64,000 nt of DNA from JAHZKS01 sp047404135 (GTDB lineage: Bacteria; Pseudomonadota; Alphaproteobacteria; Rickettsiales; JABSSG01). The notes below the pieces were generated by a model. That model ran no database searches. It was not told the DNA's origin and saw only the letters and a list, made by a program, of their open reading frames with translations. Positions 17,495 through 26,810 of this stretch are shown here, in pieces; the stretch's first letter is position 1; the number at the start of each line of letters is the position of its first letter. The position numbers and the translations under genes are program-made. Where the stretch lies: contig JBDOIT010000002.1 of assembly GCA_047404135.1 (NCBI GenBank), positions 62,001-126,000 of the forward strand, read 5' to 3'.

Positions 17495-18850
17495 ATGACA
17501 AAAGAAGATAAAAACAAAAAACCTACTAAAGCTGTCAAAGCAGAAAAGGTATCAAAATCTGAGAAGGGACAAGTAGAATATAATTACTCCGTGAATCTAT
17601 CTGGCGGCGCATCCAAACCAAGGCAAACTGACACTGAATCTGCTCCTTCCCAACCTGAACTTCAAAGATCTCTTGAAGCACTAAGAAATAATCCTCAAGC
17701 TATGGAGATGCTAAAGAACGCTTTGAGTCAACAAAAAAATCCTCTTACAAAAAAGAAAGCAGCGGTAGAAAAAGCAAAAAAGATTACTGCATCTAGCATA
17801 CAAAAGTCTTTAAAATCCAGCCTTCAAAAAGTAGACATATTGATGAACTACATCATCAAAAAAGATGGGCCAAATAGAAATGACTTACTACAACAAGCTC
17901 GTCCCCCAATATTATTTGGTTTATGGGTGGCATTTTTTACTTTTATTGTAGCTGGCATATGGTCAGGATTTGCCCCTCTAGACAGCTCTTCTCACGCCAC
18001 AGGTTTTGTTGTGCCAACTTCAAAAAAGCAAGTAATACAGCATAAAGAAGGGGGGATATTAGAAAAAATATATGTGACAGAAGGCTCTCAAGTTGAAGCA
18101 GCAGACCCCTTAGCAAAACTAAGCGACAAAGTAGTAAAAGCTCAAATTGTAGGATTTAAAGCGCAGAAAAAATCCTTAGAGAAGCAACTATCTCTTACTA
18201 CAGAGCAATTACATGAAATGAATAAATTGTTTGCCGAAGGCTTTGTGCAAAAAGAAAAAATTATACAATTACAATCCAGAGAGGCAGATATTATAGCAAA
18301 TCTTAGCGAAGTAGAATCAAGGATTATTTCTGGAGAAGAAAGCTTAGATAGGTTAGTAATATCAGCACCTATCAGTGGAACTGTAAACCAAGTACAATTT
18401 CATACTATAGGAGCAGTTGTGCCTCAAGGAGGAACTTTAATGACAATAACTCCTGAAGATGACAATCTTATCGTAGAGGCTTATGTAAGGCCAGATGATA
18501 TCGACATGGTATATGTAGGGTTGAAAGCAAAAATCAGAATTTCAGCTTTTAAACATCGAAGCGTTTCTCCTCTAGAGGGAATTGTTTCTCATATTTCATC
18601 AGATGTTGTTGAAGCGCCACAATATCATCAATCTCAGGAGTCCATGATATTGCAACAGCAAGGTCTTCAGTACAGGGTTAAAATTGAAATAGACAAATCT
18701 CAATTATCAAAAATATCTAAATATCGTAATTACGAATTACACCCAGGTATGATGGCAGATGTTATGATTGTCACAGGAGAAAGAACTGTGTTACAATATT
18801 TAATGGACCCGATAACATCTACCTTTTGGCATGCATTTGTTGAAAAGTAA
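17495..18850 (+). CDS. Type I secretion membrane fusion protein (HlyD/PrtE family)
   Basis: 451 residues. From residue about 138 it is a normal HlyD/PrtE adaptor: membrane span FGLWVAFFTFIVAGIWSGFA, APLDSSSHATGFVVP, the lipoyl half-motif HKEGGILEKIYVTEGSQVEA, a short coiled-coil hairpin and the second half LVISAPISGTVNQVQ with a beta-barrel tail. In front of the span is an unusual cytosolic extension of about 135 residues, rich in Lys, Ser, Gln and Pro with a helical segment (about 85-120). It bridges the ABC transporter to an outer-membrane TolC channel. Co-transcribed with the ABC gene. Confidence 0.9.
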   Translation: MTKEDKNKKPTKAVKAEKVSKSEKGQVEYNYSVNLSGGASKPRQTDTESAPSQPELQRSLEALRNNPQAMEMLKNALSQQKNPLTKKKAAVEKAKKITASSIQKSLKSSLQKVDILMNYIIKKDGPNRNDLLQQARPPILFGLWVAFFTFIVAGIWSGFAPLDSSSHATGFVVPTSKKQVIQHKEGGILEKIYVTEGSQVEAADPLAKLSDKVVKAQIVGFKAQKKSLEKQLSLTTEQLHEMNKLFAEGFVQKEKIIQLQSREADIIANLSEVESRIISGEESLDRLVISAPISGTVNQVQFHTIGAVVPQGGTLMTITPEDDNLIVEAYVRPDDIDMVYVGLKAKIRISAFKHRSVSPLEGIVSHISSDVVEAPQYHQSQESMILQQQGLQYRVKIEIDKSQLSKISKYRNYELHPGMMADVMIVTGERTVLQYLMDPITSTFWHAFVEK

Positions 18851-18866
18851 GCATTGATTACTTGGT

Positions 18867-20063
18867 ATGAGACATAAGATAGGCACACCCCGCCCTAGTA
18901 TAATCGTGCTTATTTTTATAATATCATCTTCTGCTATGGCTAATGTTTTTGTTAGCCCAGCCATACCTTCAATAGCTCATTATTTTCATATATCAAATAA
19001 TGAAGTACAGAATGTAACCATATATTTTATCCTTGGATATCTTTCTGGACAAATAATCTATGCCCCTATAATCAAAGGAATAGGGATAAAGAAAACCTTG
19101 AATTTTGGCATATCTATATATTTCATTGGAACAATAGGATGCTTTGCATCTTACTTATTTGACAACTTTGAATTACTAAAATACTCCAGGGCAGTCACAG
19201 GTATTGGTTCTGGATCTGGATTTGTTGCCATATATACCACAATCAATAATGTATGGAACGAAAAAGAAGCAAGAAAAATTACCTCATATACATCTTTATC
19301 TTTTGTGCTAATCCCCGGTATTGCAGTTATATTATCTGGGTTTATTGTCTCATATTGTGGTTGGCAACATTGCTTTACCTTTTTATCGCTATGGTGTCTT
19401 ATCCTTTTTGCGATGGCAAAAACTTTGCCTGAAACAGAAAAGGATTCGAATATAAAAAGTATAAATCTTGGTTGCATGGTAAAAAACTATTGTGAAGTCA
19501 TGAATATAAAAATACTAATCTTTGGCCTAATGTACGGAATAGCAGCCTCTGTATTCTATGTTTACGTTGCTACCGGGCCATTAATCATTATTACGAACAT
19601 GGCGCAATCTCCTGAGTACTTTGCTACCAGGCATATCATCGTAATATTGGGGTATGTTTTAGGAGCAATATACTCTGTCATAATGAGTAAAAGAAATACA
19701 GCAAGGAGATCTATCGTGCTAGGAAGCATTATCTTTGCAACAACTAGCATTATATTGTCAATATTCCATTTACTTGGTTATTACAACCAGCCAATTGTAT
19801 TCTTCTTGGTATCTGCAATACTTTATTTCAGCGTACCTATGCTCTTCTCCAATATTTCAGTGATATTGCTTTCTTATAGTAATGAGAAGTCAACCGTTTC
19901 GTCTATACTAGGGTTCTTACATCTAGTTCCCCCGCTACTGTTCCTCAAAATAATAAGTCTTTCTGATAAACCTAGCAGCTTACTCCCACTCGTATTATGC
20001 ATAGGATCGGTAGGCTTACTCTCGATGGTCAATATCACAAGAAAAGATCTAAAATCTTCGTGA
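18867..20063 (+). CDS. MFS transporter, Bcr/CflA drug-resistance type
   Basis: 398 residues, about 12 membrane spans. The N-terminal part ANVFVSPAIPSIAHYFHIS and YLSGQIIYAPIIKGIGIKKT, plus RAVTGIGSGSGF, are typical of Bcr/CflA multidrug exporters. Such proteins expel small molecules using the proton gradient. The gene begins 16 bases after the HlyD-like gene and may share its transcript. The last 15 bases overlap the convergent plsY gene. The substrate cannot be read from sequence. Confidence 0.85.
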   Translation: MRHKIGTPRPSIIVLIFIISSSAMANVFVSPAIPSIAHYFHISNNEVQNVTIYFILGYLSGQIIYAPIIKGIGIKKTLNFGISIYFIGTIGCFASYLFDNFELLKYSRAVTGIGSGSGFVAIYTTINNVWNEKEARKITSYTSLSFVLIPGIAVILSGFIVSYCGWQHCFTFLSLWCLILFAMAKTLPETEKDSNIKSINLGCMVKNYCEVMNIKILIFGLMYGIAASVFYVYVATGPLIIITNMAQSPEYFATRHIIVILGYVLGAIYSVIMSKRNTARRSIVLGSIIFATTSIILSIFHLLGYYNQPIVFFLVSAILYFSVPMLFSNISVILLSYSNEKSTVSSILGFLHLVPPLLFLKIISLSDKPSSLLPLVLCIGSVGLLSMVNITRKDLKSS

Positions 20064-20639
20064 AGCTAATTTTTTGATATTGCTGTAATGCCTTAGTATG
20101 ACCAAGGTTGATATGATACTAGATGCCACAACCAGCCTTGTGTCATAAGTAATAAAATATGTCACTACTGGTGCCAACGCAAAAGTAACGACTGCAGAAA
20201 GACCAGATATTCTAAATATAGCAAGAATAAGTAGCCATACCATGCATAAGATGATACCAATTTTAAGATTCAGGACTAAAAAAACAGCAAAAGATGTAGC
20301 AACTCCCTTCCCACCTTTAAATCTAAGCCATACAGGGAATATATGGCCTAAAATTGCACAGAGACCTGATGTAATGAGCACCGTAAAATCATCAAAGAAA
20401 TATGATGTAACAAAAATCGCAACAGCCCCTTTAGAGGCGTCTAGTATCAAGGTAAGTAATGCAATAAATTTACCAGATTTTCGCAGTACATTAGTGGCAC
20501 CTATATTTCCAGAACCATGCTTACGAATATCTCCATGTCCTGCCATTTTTGTAAGAATTAACCCAAAGGGCACAGAGCCAAAAAAATAAGAGAAGATGAA
20601 AAAACTAAAAACTAGAATGCTATCCCCAGAAAAAATCAT
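20049..20639 (-). CDS. plsY: Glycerol-3-phosphate acyltransferase PlsY
   Basis: 196 residues, five or six membrane spans. Family motifs are present: SVPFGLILTK, GSGNIGATNVLR and GGKGVATSFAVFL. It transfers acyl groups from acyl phosphate to glycerol-3-phosphate, the first step of phospholipid synthesis, at the inner membrane. It starts 1 base after the transaldolase-family gene; its 3' end overlaps the MFS gene. Confidence 0.95.
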   Translation of the reverse strand: MIFSGDSILVFSFFIFSYFFGSVPFGLILTKMAGHGDIRKHGSGNIGATNVLRKSGKFIALLTLILDASKGAVAIFVTSYFFDDFTVLITSGLCAILGHIFPVWLRFKGGKGVATSFAVFLVLNLKIGIILCMVWLLILAIFRISGLSAVVTFALAPVVTYFITYDTRLVVASSIISTLVILRHYSNIKKLASRRF

Positions 20640-20640
20640 A

Positions 20641-21300
20641 TTAGCTAGCTATCTCTTTTTGATCAGATTTCTTCCAGTCACTCAGGAATGCTGCTAACCC
20701 TTTATCAGTCAATGGGTGCCTTAGAAGCTGACGAATGATTTTAGCTGGCGCTGTAACAACATGAGCACCCATTAATGCAGATTCATGCACATGATGAGCG
20801 TTACGTATAGAGGCCACTAAAACTTCTGTTTTGAATCCATAATTCTCATATATTTCTAATATGTCCGATATCAAACTCATTCCATCCTGGCCAATATCAT
20901 CCAGTCTGCCCACAAATGGGGATATAAAAGCAGCGCCAGATTTAGCAGCTAAAAGCGCTTGGTTTGCAGAAAAACAAAGAGTGACATTTATCTTTATTCC
21001 TTTTGAGCTTAATGCCTTACAAGCCTTTAGCCCATCTTCGTTTAGAGGCAATTTGATAACAACATTGGAAGCAATTTGTTGCAAAACAAGTCCTTCTTTG
21101 ATCATTCCCTCTGCATCAGTTGCAACAACTTCTGCACTTACGGGGCCCGAAATTATAGAGCATATCTCTTCAATAGTTTTGACAAAATCCTTTCCTTCTT
21201 TTGTAATTAATGATGGGTTAGTTGTGACACCATCCACTAAACCCAAATCATTTAAACTCCTTATTTCATCAATGTTTGCACTGTCTACAAAAAACTTCAT
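20641..21300 (-). CDS. Transaldolase / fructose-6-phosphate aldolase family (short type)
   Basis: 219 residues, the short TalC/FSA type. MKFFVDSANIDEI and VDGVTTNPSLITKEG open the barrel. The Schiff-base lysine lies in VVIKLPLNEDGLKA, and SPFVGRLDDIG follows. Short transaldolases exchange three-carbon units between sugar phosphates in the pentose phosphate pathway; true fructose-6-phosphate aldolase activity is rarer, and sequence by eye does not separate them. The start is supported by AGGTAGGAA just upstream. Confidence 0.88.
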   Translation of the reverse strand: MKFFVDSANIDEIRSLNDLGLVDGVTTNPSLITKEGKDFVKTIEEICSIISGPVSAEVVATDAEGMIKEGLVLQQIASNVVIKLPLNEDGLKACKALSSKGIKINVTLCFSANQALLAAKSGAAFISPFVGRLDDIGQDGMSLISDILEIYENYGFKTEVLVASIRNAHHVHESALMGAHVVTAPAKIIRQLLRHPLTDKGLAAFLSDWKKSDQKEIAS

Positions 21301-21326
21301 CTTATTCCTACCTTTTATTTATACAT

Positions 21327-21355
21327 AAAATAATTTATCTAAAGCATATATACAA
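21327..21355 (-). promoter_or_regulatory. Weak candidate promoter for the aldolase-plsY pair
   Basis: Minus strand TTGTAT (21355-21350), 17-base spacer, TATTTT (21332-21327), 27 bases before the ATG. Only a moderate match. Confidence 0.3.
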
Positions 21356-21406
21356 GTTTTTAATATATCTTCTCTAATAACCACTGTCTTTGTATATCGC
21401 TGTATA

Positions 21407-22049
21407 ATGTTTGAATTGAAATATCTCAAACGGAATATTAATATTGTTTTCAACAATTTTGTATGGTTCATGTCTGAAATCTTACGCAATTATTCTTTTC
21501 TTGCCTTATTCCTTAGCGTTATTTTTTCCTTTATCAGAACAAGAAAATCCTTGGTAATTTCTACGATATTTATAGGAATCACTGTGGCAGTAATACAGCA
21601 AAACATAGAGCCGATAGGGATTATATTCCCTCTGATGTTATTCCTCAGCTCGTATATCTTTACTCAAAAAACAACAAATAAGACGGTTAAATTTTATGAT
21701 GTTTTGTATTATCTTTATCCTTGTCGTATTACTTTCTACACACAAGATTCCTGGGTTCAACAATGTGCTATTAATTCCTGGGGTCAAAACTTCACCACAA
21801 GCATCACCTTTTGATCTATGGTCTAATTATGACAAAATATTAGTCGCCTCTCTATTTCTTGAAGCTTTTTACAAACCAGATCTTAGTTTTAACGTTTTGA
21901 TAAAAATAGCGAATACGTTTTACGGTTTATTATATATAAACTCAGGAAACCGCATTGAATGTAGTATTATAGGTCGTTTTTTACTTAACCTCATACATAT
22001 TCTATTTCTTACATGCCCTTGGGTTAGTATCACCTGGCTGATTCTTTAA
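21407..22049 (+). pseudogene. Truncated and frameshifted CPBP-type intramembrane protease
   Basis: Two overlapping plus-strand frames form one broken membrane protein. The first (21407-21814) gives several hydrophobic segments; near 21695 the coding character moves to a second frame (about 21696-22049) with LVVLLSTHKIPGFNNVLLIP and FDLWSNYDKILVASLF, which match the N-terminal half of CPBP (CAAX protease/bacteriocin-processing) proteins. The frame stops right after LLNLIHILFLTC, where the catalytic E-E-x-x-x-R segment should follow. That half is missing, and the last 20 bases lie inside the end of the convergent oxidoreductase gene. Family call from pattern recognition. Confidence 0.55.
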
Positions 22050-25000
22050 TATTAACTTTAATCCATTTTGCTGTCAGTTTCTCAGAAAGAGAATTCTGAG
22101 ACAAACGAGTCTTCAGGTGTTTAAAATCAACTAAATCTGAGTTTTGATCTTGGTTAGAGCAGCTATATACATAAGTCTCAATCCCAGTATCTGGGTCCAC
22201 ATGCCTTTGCAAACATTGCGCACAAATCTCCTTCATCATACATTGCATAGGTGAATTTATACTTGCGATTGACTCGTGTCCCTTTTTCAATTTATCTGCA
22301 AGTTGCTTGCTACGCGCCTGATTCACCGCTGCCATCATACCATCAGACCCTATGGATATTATCCTATCTATTTCTCCGATATAAAATTTCTGATTATTAA
22401 ACTTATTCTCTGAATATTGAGATATAGCCTCTACAATATTACCGTGAAATGATGAATCTTCTTCTCTATTATATTTGAGCTCACCTTCATCACAGCACCA
22501 AATTATTTGATCTGCTGCCTGTTCAATTTCTTTTACTTTATATCTGTCCGACATCTTCTTGTACCCAGCAAAATACAAAACCTTGCTACCTGCATCTCTC
22601 AATGCTTTCCCAATAGAGAATAGTACCGCGTTACCAAGACCACCACCAACTAGCATCACCCTCTCATTCGTTTTTATCTCTGTTGGCGTTCCAGTTGGCC
22701 CCATAAGAACCACAGGCTCTCCTTTCTTCAAAAACCTACATAGATCTGATGACCCTCCCATTTCAAGTATGATCGTAGAAATAAGCCCTTTTTCCTTATC
22801 GACCCAAGCTCCTGTAAGGGCAATCCCCTCCATCTCAAGATCCGTTCTCTTTCCTTTAAAATTGGTTTTTAAAGCGAAACTATTATAATTCTGCAATTTG
22901 TAAAATTGACCAGGATGAAATTCTTGTGCAGAAAGAGGCGCTTTAAATATCACTTCCACAATGTTATCCGTCAGAATTTTTACATCATATACTGTAGCTA
23001 GCAATAACTTATCCAGAGTACCAAAAAAACCCTTAGAGTCAGACTGTCTCTTGGGCAGAATATCAGAGATATCTTTATAGTGATTCTTGGCACTAGCCAT
23101 GGCCTTCACTACATTGCCCTTATATGCTGGGTGCAAATCTCCAAATATGGTCACAGACTTCTTAGATTCAATGTCTTTCGAAATAAACACTCCTTCATCT
23201 ATCAATTTAAAATATTTCCCATCTATAAAGAAATTTTTAGGGTCCTCCTTATTCAAAGAAACATTTGGATTAGTCCCCGTTGCTACTAACAATGTTTTGG
23301 CCGGGATATCTACATACTTTCCTTTAATAGAGCATTCCAAAGACTTGACGTATTCTCTGTCATCAATCTTTACCTGCACAGGTGTCGCATTTTCAATAAA
23401 TTCTATTCCCTCCTCAAACGCAAATTTCACCTCTTCGGGATTCAATCTGTAACTCGGAGAATTAATCATAGATTGTCTATACACAACTTTCACACCTCCT
23501 AGTTGCTGTATAATTTTATGGAATTCAGGCTTCCTATTCTCTTGATTTGCTAGCTCACGTTCCTTCGCAAAAATAGATGCATGACCCAAGAACTCACCAG
23601 CAATCTCTCGATCAAGATCGGTCCACCCTTCCTCAGCCCTCTCTTTTCCTTGAGAGGATACTATGAGCATGTGCCTCTCTTGAAACTTCTCTACCTGACG
23701 CACATAATAACTCATTGCCTCAGTTGCAGTATCAATTGCCGTTAACCCCCCTCCTACAACTACTGCTGGCAATCTAATCTGGAGATTTGCTATAGAAGAT
23801 TTCCTTGCTGCACCAGTAAGCTGCAGTGCCATTAGGAAGTCTGATGCTGTTCTCGCGCCCAAAGCCACGCTATTTGGAATTTGTAAGATATTTGGCTTGC
23901 CAGCGCCCATAGATAATGCAATATGATCTAAACCTAACTGAAAAGCAGAATCATATGTAATATTACCTCCAAATCTCACTCCTCCATACATTCTGAAATT
24001 TTGACTTCTTTCCAAAATCAAACGAATAACCTTCAAGAAATTCTTATCCCATCTTACTGTAATACCATATTCTGAAACACCTCCAAAACCATATGCAACT
24101 CTTTCGTCTAAATCTTCAAAGATAGTTTTTATATCTCTAATGGGCTCAAATTCTACCCTATTACCTTGATGGTCAATTCCAGAAATTTTAGGATCTAAAT
24201 GCTCTATCTTAAGACCATCAACCGCTACTACAGTATGCCCTTCAGTTAGTAGATAATGGGCAAGAGTAAACCCGGAAGGTCCTAATCCTACCACAAGAAC
24301 TTTTGCTCCAGTATCTGGCTGCACAATATAATTAGATTGCTTTAGTGGGTTCCATTGAGTTAAAAGCCTATAAATCTCAAACCCCCAAGGAAGGTTCAAA
24401 ATATCTCGAAGAATACCCGTTTCTGCTTTTGGTATATCTACTGGATCTTGTTTTTGATATATACAGGACTTCATACAGTCATTGCATATACGATACCCCG
24501 TACCTGCAATCATTGGATTATCTATAATGGCTGCAGCTAAAGATCCAATGTGAATATTATGAGATTTCAAAAAATTCATCTCAGATATTTTCTCTTCTAG
24601 GGGGCAGCCCTTTAGCTCCTCACCGAATACATTCTTTTTGATAGAAGAATCACCCGTCTCTCTGTCTTTCTGCAGCAAACCTTTAGAGCAGGAGTCTTTG
24701 CCTGTATTATGGCAGTATATACAATAATCCGTCTCATTCAGCACTTCTTTCATGGAGTAAGGTTTGCTAGTATGTTTAAACCCATCTCTGGATACCAATT
24801 CCTCATCACTAAGTTTAAGGACCTTAAACTCACTGTTTTTCTCTTCATTAATATCAAAAAAATTTTCTAAATCTTTTTTTTGTGGGGAGTCAAATATCAC
24901 CCATCCCCTATGGTGCTTTTTTGCATTATCAGATAGAGCTGCCCATGCGGAATATCTAGAAAAAATCTCAAGATCTTCTTTGTTTTTTTCTTTATCTTCA

Positions 25001-25437
25001 AGAAGCTCCATCACTTTATTAGAAAAATCCACCTCATTAAATGAGCATGTATTTTGAATCTTCTCTCTATAAAAACTATCATCGAATGTATCCCAAGATT
25101 CAGATCTATGGTCTCGTACTGCTTGTCTTTGAACAAATAGCCTTTTGCATTTCTGTATATTAGCAAGCGCGTCATGCTTATCCTTAAGGCTTCGCACTGC
25201 CTCCTCTATCCCAAACAAGTCACTGATGAAGCCCTCAACAAAGGAAGCCATAGAAATAATATCTTGAGATAATTCCTTTCCATATTTTTTCTCTTTCCTA
25301 AACTTGAGCAATAATGATGTCATCTCTGGATTTCTTTGATCCAAATATTCTATGAAACTATTGTCTAGCTTCTCTAATCCTTCTACTGAATAAAGATCAG
25401 CAAAATCTAAGCCGAACTTTAGTTTTAGTTTATCCAT
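22030..25437 (-). CDS. Large fused FAD/NAD(P)/iron-sulfur oxidoreductase (GltD-like plus PyrK/NfnA-like)
   Basis: 1135 residues. Residues 1-230 are helical with no recognised motif. Cysteines at 239, 242, 250, 278 and then 318, 321 and 325 (CNDCMKSC) resemble the two-cluster alpha-helical ferredoxin domain of GltD proteins. A GltD-like flavin domain follows, with dinucleotide folds at about 379 (VLVVGLGPSGF) and 558 (AVVVGGGLTAIDTA). From about 810 comes a ferredoxin-reductase-like unit: FAD site FHPGQFYKLQNY, NAD site VMLVGGGLGNAV (about 928) and a C-terminal 2Fe-2S cysteine set (1066, 1072, 1075, 1093) as in PyrK/NfnA. The order resembles the two Nfn transhydrogenase subunits in one chain. 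Its gene starts 13 bases after hslU. Substrate unknown. Confidence 0.8.
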   Translation of the reverse strand: MDKLKLKFGLDFADLYSVEGLEKLDNSFIEYLDQRNPEMTSLLLKFRKEKKYGKELSQDIISMASFVEGFISDLFGIEEAVRSLKDKHDALANIQKCKRLFVQRQAVRDHRSESWDTFDDSFYREKIQNTCSFNEVDFSNKVMELLEDKEKNKEDLEIFSRYSAWAALSDNAKKHHRGWVIFDSPQKKDLENFFDINEEKNSEFKVLKLSDEELVSRDGFKHTSKPYSMKEVLNETDYCIYCHNTGKDSCSKGLLQKDRETGDSSIKKNVFGEELKGCPLEEKISEMNFLKSHNIHIGSLAAAIIDNPMIAGTGYRICNDCMKSCIYQKQDPVDIPKAETGILRDILNLPWGFEIYRLLTQWNPLKQSNYIVQPDTGAKVLVVGLGPSGFTLAHYLLTEGHTVVAVDGLKIEHLDPKISGIDHQGNRVEFEPIRDIKTIFEDLDERVAYGFGGVSEYGITVRWDKNFLKVIRLILERSQNFRMYGGVRFGGNITYDSAFQLGLDHIALSMGAGKPNILQIPNSVALGARTASDFLMALQLTGAARKSSIANLQIRLPAVVVGGGLTAIDTATEAMSYYVRQVEKFQERHMLIVSSQGKERAEEGWTDLDREIAGEFLGHASIFAKERELANQENRKPEFHKIIQQLGGVKVVYRQSMINSPSYRLNPEEVKFAFEEGIEFIENATPVQVKIDDREYVKSLECSIKGKYVDIPAKTLLVATGTNPNVSLNKEDPKNFFIDGKYFKLIDEGVFISKDIESKKSVTIFGDLHPAYKGNVVKAMASAKNHYKDISDILPKRQSDSKGFFGTLDKLLLATVYDVKILTDNIVEVIFKAPLSAQEFHPGQFYKLQNYNSFALKTNFKGKRTDLEMEGIALTGAWVDKEKGLISTIILEMGGSSDLCRFLKKGEPVVLMGPTGTPTEIKTNERVMLVGGGLGNAVLFSIGKALRDAGSKVLYFAGYKKMSDRYKVKEIEQAADQIIWCCDEGELKYNREEDSSFHGNIVEAISQYSENKFNNQKFYIGEIDRIISIGSDGMMAAVNQARSKQLADKLKKGHESIASINSPMQCMMKEICAQCLQRHVDPDTGIETYVYSCSNQDQNSDLVDFKHLKTRLSQNSLSEKLTAKWIKVNIKESAR

Positions 25438-25450
25438 TTAGAGTAAGAAT

Positions 25451-26809
25451 CTATAATATGAAATTAGACAGGTCTTTCTTATGAACTATGTCACCAAGAT
25501 ACTTTTTAACCATCTTCTTGTCTATGGTTACGGTCTTATCTTTGCCAGAAGATGCATCAAAGCTAATATCCGCTAAAAGCTTCTCTAATATAGTGTGCAA
25601 CCTACGTGCACCTATATTCTCTACCTCTGCGTTAACAGTAATAGCTACATCTGCCAACTCTTCGATTCCATCTTTCTTGAAATCTAAAGTTACTCCCTCA
25701 GTTTGCAACAAGGCTATATATTGCTTGATCAAACTAGTATCTGGCTCCACAAGAATTTTTATCATATCTTCTTTAGTCAAATCATCAAGTTCAACTCTTA
25801 TAGGTAATCTACCTTGTAGCTCTGGAAGCAAATCCGACGGCTTAGAAACGTGAAAAGCACCGGAGCTGATAAAAAGTATGTGATCTGTGTTCACAGTTCC
25901 ATACTTTGTAGAAACAGCAGTTCCTTCTATAAGTGGCAACAGATCTCTTTGTACGCCTTCACGGCTCACTTCTCCACTTTTTGACCCCCCACTACCAGAT
26001 GTAATCTTATCTATCTCATCAATAAATACTATCCCGTCATTTTCTGTTAGATAAATAGCATCTTGAGTTATTTTATCTTCGTCAATAAGGTTATTTGCCT
26101 CTTCATCCGCAACTGCTTTCAAGGCAGCTTTCACTTTCATTTTCTTAGAGACCATCTTTTTATCTGAACCCAAAGCCTTCCCAAGCATATCACCTAAATT
26201 AATAACACCCATCTGACTTCCTGGCATACCTGGTACATCAAAAGCAGGAGCAGAAGATTTTGGAGCCTCTTGAACCTTAATCTCTATATCCTTGTCATCC
26301 AACTTTCCTTCCAAAAGCATGTCTCTAAATTTTTTACGAGTAGAATCAGATGACCCTTCCCCCACCAAAACATCTAGCGTCCTTTGTTCCGCTGCCTTCT
26401 TTGCTTTCTCTTTCTGAGAAGTTAAACTTTTATCTCTAACCATCTTCAAGGATGTTTCTAGTAAATCTCTAATTATAGATTCTACATCTCGTCCTACATA
26501 ACCTACTTCTGTAAATTTAGTTGCTTCTACTTTTATAAAAGGAGCGCGGGCAATTTTAGATAAACGACGTGCAATTTCTGTTTTACCAACACCTGTAGGA
26601 CCTATCATCAATATATTTTTCGGAACAATTTCATCCTGCAAATCACCAGGTACAGCTTTTCTTCTATATCTATTTCTTAAAGATATAGCTGCCGCTTTTT
26701 TTGCTTCGTGCTGCCCAACAATAAATCTATCCAACTCAGAAACTATTTCCTGAGGAGTGAGAGATTCCTTCAGCTCCTGTAGAGCTCTTTTTTGATCTTG
26801 TGATTTCAT
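25451..26809 (-). CDS. hslU: HslU, ATPase subunit of the HslUV protease
   Basis: 452 residues. ELDRFIVGQHEAKKAA begins the AAA+ module, Walker A is GPTGVGKT (70-77), the pore loop GYVGRD follows, Walker B is IVFIDEIDKI and the end DIVHKKDLSNFIL supplies the C-terminal tail that activates HslV. An intermediate domain of about 120 residues separates the Walker motifs. It unfolds substrates for HslV in the cytosol. The ATG lies 1 base after the hslV stop. Confidence 0.97.
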   Translation of the reverse strand: MKSQDQKRALQELKESLTPQEIVSELDRFIVGQHEAKKAAAISLRNRYRRKAVPGDLQDEIVPKNILMIGPTGVGKTEIARRLSKIARAPFIKVEATKFTEVGYVGRDVESIIRDLLETSLKMVRDKSLTSQKEKAKKAAEQRTLDVLVGEGSSDSTRKKFRDMLLEGKLDDKDIEIKVQEAPKSSAPAFDVPGMPGSQMGVINLGDMLGKALGSDKKMVSKKMKVKAALKAVADEEANNLIDEDKITQDAIYLTENDGIVFIDEIDKITSGSGGSKSGEVSREGVQRDLLPLIEGTAVSTKYGTVNTDHILFISSGAFHVSKPSDLLPELQGRLPIRVELDDLTKEDMIKILVEPDTSLIKQYIALLQTEGVTLDFKKDGIEELADVAITVNAEVENIGARRLHTILEKLLADISFDASSGKDKTVTIDKKMVKKYLGDIVHKKDLSNFIL

Positions 26810-26810
26810 A

